A DNA stretch of 64,000 bases from Echinometra lucunter (taxonomy: Eukaryota > Echinodermata > Echinoidea > Camarodonta > Echinometridae), in NCBI GenBank assembly GCA_029962745.1, contig CM057153.1, positions 5,885,855 to 5,949,854 on the forward strand. Reading direction: 5' to 3'. Under the pieces are notes generated by a model. That model saw only the letters and a list, made by a program, of their open reading frames with translations. It was not told where the DNA came from and did not search any database. Positions within the stretch are counted from its first letter, which is position 1; each line of letters begins with the position of its first letter. The position numbers were made by a program, and so were the translations under genes. This document shows positions 56,543 to 64,000 of the stretch, in pieces.

Positions 56543-56673
56543 TGCAAAAACGGTGGTGTTAAATTGGTGTTAAATCAACACCACTGGTGTTGATATAGGA
56601 CAACACCACCATCAGTCCTATATAAACACCATCGGTGTTAATTTAACACCAGTTTAACACCATCGTTTTTGCA
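56543..56673. mobile_element. 131-bp palindromic MITE with GGTGTTAA motifs
   Basis: The ends TGCAAAAACGGTGGTGTTAA and, in reverse, TGCAAAAACGATGGTGTTAA form inverted repeats of more than 30 bp with few mismatches. GGTGTT or its complement recurs about eight times, so the whole element folds into one long hairpin. The target duplication could not be resolved. Confidence 0.85.
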
Positions 56674-57540
56674 TAGAGAGAGGGTACAGGGAGAGACAGA
56701 AAACAACAGATGCACTACTGTATATCGATGGGAGCTTGCATGGAGCTGTGTTGTAACTTGGACAGTTGATATTCAGGCAAGAGATCATCATTATCATTGT
56801 TATGTACATTATCAGTTTTATCGTTAACTATTGCTATTGTTGTGATGATGATGGAGATGATAATGATGATGATAATAATAATGATAATTGTAATAATAGT
56901 ATATAATAATAATGATAATAACAATAATAACAACAACAATAATGATGATGATAATAATAATAATAATAAGAAGACGACAAGGAAGACTAAGTGGCTACCA
57001 GAAGCAATTATGAAACAAGTAAGACCACACGGTTAGTGCAAGTACATGTAGTCAATTATGTCATTCAGTATATATGATGCTAATAATATAAGTAGCTGTA
57101 TCACAGATACAGGCCGAATGGTGATTTGGATGCCCGTTCTCAGAAAAGTAGCACATATCGATGACGCTATCAATCTTCTGATTTAGATGTGACCGGAGAG
57201 TACTACAGACTGCTTCTAATCAGACCATTGTTGTTTACAAAAGGCATGTCAGTATAATGTTCTTCTCAAAAGTCCATTGGTAATAGAATGGCCTATTTCT
57301 AAATCTGGAATAGTGATTCAATAGTAAATAAAAACAAACAAACAAACAAACAAACAAAGACAATTGATTTCGATTTCTGGACTAGCGTCTTTAAAACCAT
57401 GTTGGATAAATCCTTATTCCAAACGGGCAAATTATCAGTAATGAACAAGGCTTCCGGTTTATGATAAGAAAAATATATATATATATTTCCGGCTGTTTGA
57501 CTAAATAGGCGTAATATAAGAATTCTGACTGAATGGCAAG
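56674..57540. other. Intergenic, no gene recognised
   Basis: Holds ATG/AAT simple repeats at about 56780-56970, a CAAA run at 57335-57358 and a short TA run near 57474. No exon recognised. Confidence 0.5.
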
Positions 57541-59145
57541 CCCAGTCATTTTGAACATCAGAAAAATATTTTTTGGGGGTCTATTTTTCATATATTTTTT
57601 TTGCTATTTTTTGATTTTTTAATATATTTTTGGCTATTTTCTACGAAAATAGTCCAAATACTACTCTGTTTTTCTTATATTATTTCCACTTTCGAAACGA
57701 GGTGGGCTATTTCCTATCTTTTAAAAATAGTGGAAAAAATATTTTTTGGGGTGCTATTTTCTGCTCTTGTAATAACAGTGTTGATATTTCCTGCACTATT
57801 TTAAAACTATTTTTTCGTCTTTGAAATAATTATCACTATTTTCCTGCTATTTTCTGCTCTTGTCATAAATGTGCAGTTATATTTTTTCTCCTGTAAAAGT
57901 TTTTTTTTTTCACTTTTATGGTGCTATTTTTGCACTTATTTCTTGAGAATATTTTCCCCTATTATTTTTTTTCATTTTTTATAACATCCTATTTTTTTAC
58001 CTTCAGTGTTTAAGGCATGTTATTTTATTTTTTAAAAACTATTTTAGTAACTTTGTTAGACATTCTTCAACCTGCAATAAAGTGCCAACTATTTTCTCCC
58101 TATTTTTTAAGTATTTCTTTTATACATAATTATATTTTTTCACTATTTTTATGACTTTGAAATATTAAGCATACTATTTTTTTTTTTTTACTGTTTTTCT
58201 AACTGGATTTTTAAATAAATAGTGTAGTTTTGGATAACTAACCATATTTAACTTTAGACATTAAAAAATCATCAATATTATGTTGCTATGACAATATAAA
58301 TGAACATTTCATGTATTATATATTTTTTGGGGAAAAGAGTATAGCTAAAAGAGGTTTTTCTTATATGTTTTGGTCTATTTTTTCCCTATTTTCTCCCTAT
58401 TTTTTGACTAATTTATAATATGCAAATGAATTCATTTGCATATATCATTTGCATATTTCACTTTCATACTTCACTTGCATATTTGTGCATTTTGAAACAA
58501 AATTCAATATTTTAAGAAAAGTGCGAAATTTAATATTGTTTTTTTTTCATTTATATTTATGGCATAATTACAATATTAGAGATATTTCATGAGTGATTTT
58601 CATATCACATTCCATATTTTCTAATAATAACAGAAACAATGATAGTCTAACCATTTCTACAAGTAACAAATTCTAATGCTGGTATATAAGACTGGAACCC
58701 ATAGGGAACTAGTGGCTAAGGCGCAGCCATTATTCGATACCGCATTGCGATCATGAATTCTATAATGATGATTATGATATGATTATATCATATGAATGAA
58801 TGATGTGATGATGAGTTTAAGTTTCAAATTAGTAATATATTATATTATACAGAAATTAGATCCAGTGCAAATATGTTACATAATCATGCAGTATGTATGA
58901 TCATTGAAATTTTATTTTCAATAGACTATTTTTCTTAGCTATTTGTATCCTATTTTCAAACTATTTTCTTGCTTTTTTTACCACTTTCGAGAGACTATTT
59001 CCTCTCTATTTTTCCCCTATTTCCCATATATTTCTGGACTATATTCCCCCTATTTTCTATTGAAAGAAAATAGCTGAAAAATATATTTTTGTAGTATATT
59101 TTTAAGCTATTTTCGTGCTATTTCTGGACTATTCCATTTCGACTG
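57541..59145 (+). repeat. 1.6-kb field of degenerate CTATTTT motifs
   Basis: CTATTTT, ACTATTTTT and CTATTTTCT occur dozens of times with irregular spacing at 57590-58220, 58370-58400 and 58920-59130, with a plainer AT-rich centre. The outer ends CCCAGTC-ATTTTGAAC and, in reverse, CCCAGTCGAAATGGAA are loosely inverted, so the whole may be one element. No coding content. Confidence 0.65.
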
Positions 59146-59280
59146 GGGAAGGCTATACATGGAAGAAGAATGTTTAAAAAGGCTCCTTAATTAGCTCTCA
59201 TTTCTTATATATCTCTCTTCCCAACTTAAAATCATGATATAAAAAAATCAAAGAAGATCGACGACAGAGTCGAATAACCT

Positions 59281-59436
59281 TCTTTTCTTCTTTTCTTCTT
59301 TTCTTCTGTTTCTTCTTCTTCTTCTTCTTCTTCTTCTTCTTCTTCTTCTTCTTCTTCTTCTTCTTCTTCTTCTTCTTCTTCTTCTTCTTCTTCTTCTTCT
59401 TCTTCTTCTTCTCCTCCTCCTCTTCTTCTTCTTCTT
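59281..59436 (+). repeat. CTT microsatellite
   Basis: TTTTC repeats turning into CTT, ending with CTCCTCCTC. Confidence 0.95.
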
Positions 59437-59512
59437 CGAAATTCTTACTTTAAAGGTTCTATATTTGGCATGAAAACAAAATTGGTGGCTTAAATTTGCT
59501 GTCCTTTATACT

Positions 59513-59640
59513 CTCCTCTGGGATTATTGAGAGATCATCTTGGTAGAAATAATCGCTTTTTTTTCGACCGATAATCATTCATAGCTCAAGGGGTAAGCGA
59601 TTATTTCTACCAAGATGAATTCTCAACAATCTCAGAGGAG
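59513..59640. repeat. 128-bp inverted repeat overlapping a start codon
   Basis: The left arm CTCCTCTGGGATTATTGAGA...GGTAGAAATAATCGCTT (59513-59557) is the approximate reverse complement of the right arm ending CTCAACAATCTCAGAGGAG (59640). The arms are about 45 bp and roughly 90 percent alike, with a loop of under 40 bp. The right arm contains the ATG of the candidate exon at 59615. Confidence 0.8.
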
Positions 59641-59763
59641 ATCGGTTCCTAAAAATGACTCTGAAAATGGAGATCATGAGCACAAACATGATGGTAAAGG
59701 CTGTTGTTCCGGAAATAAGGCTATGCCAAAGCCGATGGACATTTTCCAAGCTGTAAAATCTGG
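59615..59763 (+). CDS. Candidate first coding exon, unidentified gene
   Basis: ATG at 59615 with A at -3 and an in-frame TAA 21 bases upstream opens 49 codons plus two bases to a donor TCTGG/GTGAGA. It encodes MNSQQSQRRSVPKND, a His/Gly/Cys-rich stretch (HEHKHDGKGCCSG) and PKPMDIFQAVKSG. The last part resembles the first helix before ankyrin repeats, as in AKR-type palmitoyltransferases, but this is too short to identify. Without splicing the frame ends after one more codon (GGG TGA). No following exon was recognised up to 64000, so the gene would have a long first intron. Confidence 0.45.
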
Positions 59764-59779
59764 GTGAGATGGATAAATC

Positions 59780-59960
59780 GTTAATTCTTTCGTAGCACGA
59801 AAACGGTAGCTTGGTGTGACGTCCGGTCCCATATGTTCGTTATTGCGTCAGTGAAAATCCATTTTACGTGAAGCTTACTGCGCATGCAATGCATGCGACG
59901 CGACGGCTCGAAAAGCCTCGAATCCTCGCTACTGTTGTCCGGCGCATGCATCGTTTTTGA
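59780..59960. promoter_or_regulatory. CpG-richer stretch with NRF1- and CRE-like sites
   Basis: TGACGTCCGG, TTGCGTCAGTG, TGCGCATGCAATGCATGCG and CCGGCGCATGC occur within 180 bp, in contrast to the CpG-poor surroundings. NRF1 (YGCGCAYGC) and CRE-type (TGACGTC) sites are common in TATA-less animal promoters. It lies just downstream of the candidate exon 59615-59763, so it may be an intronic or divergent promoter. Confidence 0.35.
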
Positions 59961-61308
59961 CAATCTCTTGTGGTTCAGAATTACTTAGGATATCTACTGA
60001 TCTAAACCTGTTGCCTGTGTAGCACTTCTGCAGTTCTGTTTGTAACTAAGAATCTAAGTATCTAAGTAATTGTGGAGTCATCTAGAGTAAAGCGCCCATC
60101 ATTCGACCTGTGCCGTGATTCGACCTATTATCACTATATCACAAGCCAGAACATATTATTGTCACAACACGCACTAATCACTTCATTACACACACAGACA
60201 TTGTCACTCACCACAAGAAAGTCCCTTAGTCACCTCCAAAAATCCATCTAAAAAGCCAAATTCCGGCGTCAAAAATGCAAAATCGGCGCCATAATTCCAA
60301 AGCACGCGAAGGCTCAAGTCCACTGCTAAGAAACATGGTCGCAGAAAAAGCGCTAAAAATAAAGAAATCGGCGGTTTTGTGAAGAGTTTTTTCATTTATC
60401 ACAAGCGCCGAGGGTGATGGTATCGGCGAAAAACAAATGAAAAAAACCAAACCCCCCCCCCCGTATCTGCTGATGCAGTGACTTCATGTACAAACAAAGT
60501 TGAATGCAAGTCCCCTCTGGCCTTCATTAGACCGCAACGGGAGCACCGACTTCCACGATGGACAACCATGTGCGGTGCGGCGCATTTCAGCAGCCCTCTT
60601 ACGCGTTGACATTGAACGCACAGTGCGCCCGGTCGAATGATTGTCAGGGGATATCGAATTAAGGGCATGAAACATAGCGATATATTTTCATATTTTCTAA
60701 ACAATTGTGATGCGTTTGAAAAAATAAACATTGTGATAAAAATAGTTTAAAATATTTGACATGAATTTAAGTAGATATAATTTTGTGAAAAGTAAGTTTA
60801 GCAGAATAAATATTGCAGAGAACCTGAAGTGGTTGAATCTCGGGCAGTTTACTCTATTCTTATCTTACTGTGGCAGCCCGAACGCTATGCGTTCGGGCTG
60901 CGCCCTTCATCGAATGGAAGCTAAGGTGAATATGATTTCCGAACAGAATATTTAAGATAGTAGCATTGTATATATATATTTTATCAAAATCTTATTTACT
61001 TAAGAAAATGTTATTAGTAGCAGTTTTCACTGTGGCAGATGAGAGCTCCACCGAGAAGTGGTTCCACTGAGGATGCTGCCACGGCGTGGCAGCGTCCCAA
61101 GGCTAGAGTCAGTCATACTATTAGTTAGCCCTGGGGCGCTGCCACGGCACTGAGTTTTAGGGAAGGATGTTAGCTTACAATTAACCTGAATTAACATGTT
61201 TAGAAATGATAGGAACAGCAATAATGATAATAATTATTATCATTATAACAATAACAAGAATAATAATAATAATAATTAATAATGTATCATTTATTATTAT
61301 GCTTATGA
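59961..61308. other. Non-coding, with hairpins
   Basis: Contains a perfect hairpin GCAGCCCGAACGC-TAT-GCGTTCGGGCTGC (60873-60901), a palindrome GCTGCCACG-G-CGTGGCAGC (61075-61093), poly-C at 60451-60460 and an ATCATTCGACC pair in inverted orientation near 60095 and 60630 that may mark another element. No gene recognised. Confidence 0.5.
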
Positions 61309-63301
61309 AGGGCTCCACCCTAACATTTTTTTTCGGGGGTCTGGCCGGGCACCCAGATTTCAATATTTTGAAATTTTGAGTGCCCGGGGTGAAGTTTTGA
61401 GCACTCGGAATAAACTTCTGTTACAAGAAGAATATGCAATAAACTCAACCAAACCAGGGGGATCTAAAAATCATCGAACAATTGAGCACATACCATTAAC
61501 CAAGCATTTAATGAATCAACAATAAGTCCTGATTTTCATTGTAAATTCCTATTGGCAAAATATGTGGCTTCGTCGAGAATATTCTTAATTTTGTCATGTT
61601 AGTCGAATGTACACTTGGAACAAAGACACATTTCACGTTTCAATTTCTCTTATACACCCCTGATAAGGTCTCTACTCTAGTCTACATGAATTCTAAGTTA
61701 CTCAGCAACATAACTTCAACTAAAGAATTATCCCCCCAAATGTGTAATTATGGCTAAAATCACGAATTATATTTACATTTGAAAGTTTGAAGGTACGGTG
61801 GTGTCAATTCATTACGCTAAAATGCCTAGAATTCCCCTCACATTGTTGTTTTTGATCATCACTTATGACCTACAAACTGAGTTTCTAGTCTGACCAGATC
61901 GACTCTTGCAATCATAAATGAAAGCAGCCAAGGCAAGAAACACGTTTATATTCACTGTATGCAGACGTGAGTGAAAACTACTTTAGGCCAATGCACTATT
62001 TCATCCCTGACGTAACTGTACTTATGAGCGAAGGAGCTCACTCACGTAATCATGAAAGAAAAATGAACGAAAGATTTACGAAAGTATGACAAGTCTTGAC
62101 AAGATATTTTTGAAGAAATAAATGAATGAATGAATTTTTAAAGAAATAAATGAATGAAAAATGAACAGACATTTAAAAAAAAAACAACAATCAATCAAAC
62201 AAAACATTCATTCTTGCAAGCAAGAGCTTGTTTGTTAGTGCCCTTCTTACTAAATTTTGTGGTGGGAATGAAATCATTCAGGCCAAGTTCAATTTCTAAT
62301 CATGAAACGAAAGTATGACACAATATTTTTGAAGAAATAAATGAATAAAAAACAAACATACATTATTTTAAAAAATAACAAAAAAACATTCCTTCTTGCA
62401 AGCAAGAGCTTGTTCGTTAGTGCCCTTCTAACTAAATTTTGAGGTGGGAATGAAATCATTCAGGCCAAGTTCGATTTCGAATCATGACTGTATGCTTTAC
62501 GCCACGCTTGCATACGGTAATCGTAATGTTAACGTTGTGAACGTAGATTGAATGAATAGAATTTGCGTAGTATGTCGGTACACTTCCGAGTTTTAGTGCT
62601 TCAGGGTTTAGCGCCATCTTTTCGCAACTGATTTATTTCTGAATTAACGAATTTGTGACAATAAATGATGTGAAAATTTAATGGAGAATAGCAAGCAAAT
62701 TTGGATTACTTTCACTTTATTTGCCCTGGATTTTGTTCTGTCCTCACAGAAAGAGGTAGGAGGGAATGATTTGGAATTATATCAACTAAAAGTGTTACTG
62801 TTCTTTTAACCTGCTTTATCGTCGATCTTAATGAAATATTTTGTTGGTTGGGGGTTATTCCACAGGCTGCTAACCATCGATTAACTGTCAAATATAAATT
62901 TCTGAATACCAAATATGGGTGTTTGAAAGGTCTATGTCTCATTTTCAATACGCTCATGATCATGATTAACGACAAAGTCACTACACCACTCATGCATCCA
63001 CATTATGTATGACCATGGGCATTGTCTAGGCAAGCTACTGTCCCCGTCAAACATGCCATTTCACACACACGTACACACACAACTTGTTCATCTACACACA
63101 AGAGCTAATGCTACACATCAGCGGATAAAATGGAAAACGGTGCGTCCTCATTTCCTTACCGCTGAGCATTTTAATCTTTTGGGGAAATAAAATTTTAGGC
63201 GCCCGGCTGGGCGCCCATATTTCTTCCATTTTCATTTTTAAGCACCCGGCGGTCATATCTAGGCGCCCAAGTGTCCCGGGCGCCCGCTAATGTCGAGGCC
63301 T
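61309..63301. mobile_element. 1993-bp non-autonomous hAT element
   Basis: GCTTATGA at 61301-61308 and 63302-63309 is an exact 8-bp target duplication. The ends AGGGCTCCACCCTAACA and, in reverse, AGGCCTCGACATTAGC are imperfect inverted repeats of the hAT form (C)AGGGCTCGACATTA. Just inside both ends are GGGCGCCCGG/GGGCACCC-type motifs, as expected for sub-terminal transposase sites. No transposase motif is readable; the longest frame (93 codons, minus strand, 62712-62993) is not recognisable. It contains an internal duplication at 62077-62486. Confidence 0.85.
62077..62486 (+). repeat. Direct duplication inside the hAT element, about 230-bp period
   Basis: CGAAAGTATGACA ... TTTTTGAAGAAATAAATGAA ... 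TTCTTGCAAGCAAGAGCTTG ... TTAGTGCCCTTCT ... CATTCAGGCCAAGTTC occurs twice in order (62077-62303 and 62306-62486). Confidence 0.85.
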
Positions 63302-63309
63302 GCTTATGA

Positions 63310-63740
63310 TGATAATAGTTATCATCATCATCATCATCATTGTTAATGTGACTGAAATGACGATTACTATCAGAACTATATCGATCATTATTCTGATTTA
63401 TTTAGTTATTTATTACTTTTGGGTAATTTCAGCGCTGTCACAGTTTTTCTGAAGTGGTTTAACAACAAAATTTAAAAAAAAAGATAAATAGCGTGATGCA
63501 AATATGCAATAATGTGTGTCAGTCCATATTCTGTATTTGTTTGTCACGGTGCGTATATCTTCTATTGTGCATTCCGGTGTATGTGTGTGTGATTGTGTGT
63601 ATCTGTATACAAAATTTATCCTCGATTTCTCGTGAACAGTAAATCATCCCCCCCTGATTCGCAAGTACACAAAGTTGCATGATTGCTCTTCTTGAAGTGA
63701 CTAGGAATTACAGGCTAATGCCTTTAATATATCTGTACCA

Positions 63741-63806
<66 letters not shown>

Positions 63807-64000
63807 GAAGATGATGATGATTTTGGTGCTAATCATGTGCTCAAGAAAGTTTCCTTGGTTTCAGTTTGATGACACAGGGGAACATTGGTATGGTATATTT
63901 GATCAGCTTTTCTTCTTCAAATTAGCAACACCGATATTTTGTCTTATAATGCTACATTTTTCTTGTATAAGGACCTGTGTATCTGGAATGACTAGAAATT
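63310..64000. other. Non-coding, ATG microsatellite and repeat copy
   Basis: Contains an ATG trinucleotide array at 63741-63821 and, at 63896-63962, the partner of the short repeat at 18293-18360. No gene recognised. Confidence 0.6.
63741..63821 (+). repeat. ATG/GAT trinucleotide microsatellite
   Basis: Near-perfect GAT repeats with one AAGAAG interruption. Confidence 0.95.

Noticed and set aside
58700..58745. tRNA-like text (CTAGTGGCTAAGGC ... TTCGATACC)
   Set aside because: A and B box fragments are present but no acceptor or anticodon stem can be formed; at most a tRNA relic.
59879..59951. Minus-strand candidate first exon (ATG with GTAAGC donor)
   Set aside because: Only 24 codons, no recognisable sequence and no following exon; mentioned only as part of the CpG-patch finding.

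Overview
The window is AT-rich eukaryotic DNA with spliced genes, many short inverted-repeat transposons, LINE remnants, long microsatellites and frequent poly-G/poly-C tracts. This texture, together with a PDZD8 gene and a peptide-type rhodopsin-class receptor, fits a marine invertebrate, most likely a deuterostome such as an echinoderm. That assignment is inference; no species-diagnostic sequence was found. Two runs of exactly 500 N (1876-2375 and 43116-43615) show this is a draft scaffold of at least three contigs.

Layout. 1-1875: a second, slightly different copy of the 3' part of the PDZD8 gene (two exons), ending at a gap; most likely the other haplotype, misplaced by scaffolding. 2376-24480: about 22 kb with no recognisable gene, holding tandem duplications, microsatellites and several inverted-repeat elements (10.9, 14.8, 18.1, 19.5 and 21.1 kb). 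24481-25650: TTC microsatellite and the probable PDZD8 3' UTR. 25651-41807, minus strand: PDZD8 in 16 coding exons joining without a frame break into about 1012 residues (ER membrane anchor, SMP lipid-transfer domain, PDZ, part of a C2-like domain, C1 zinc finger, C-terminal coiled coil). Its introns hold two 5'-truncated LINE fragments, a retro-insertion with a 14-bp target duplication, a 273-bp insertion that differs between the two copies, and a foldback element. 43616-49253: CT microsatellites, a 243-bp hAT-type MITE and a 1.3-kb TAG-type array split by a 1594-bp inverted-repeat element. 50014-51148, minus: a single-exon rhodopsin-class GPCR with one apparent frameshift before TM7; a TATA promoter and probable non-coding first exon lie 2 kb upstream. 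55062-55133: a tRNA-Arg(TCT)-like gene. 56.5-59.4 kb: a MITE, a 1.6-kb field of CTATTTT motifs and a CTT array. 59615-59763, plus: a candidate first coding exon of an unidentified gene, its start codon inside an inverted repeat. 61309-63301: a non-autonomous hAT element with a clean 8-bp target duplication.

The genes do not form a pathway: PDZD8 acts at ER contact sites, the GPCR at the cell surface. The most unusual content is in the repeats: two structurally different inverted-repeat elements (47602-49195 and 52255-52685) share a GC-rich motif of the form GCGAGCGAAGCGAGCGAG placed at intervals inside them; a third element (21159-21740) carries DR1 nuclear-receptor-type sites every 150 bp; and 57541-59145 is a dense field of degenerate CTATTTT motifs. 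All coordinates come from reading the sequence by eye; exon borders rest on splice-site and frame consistency, not on transcript data.
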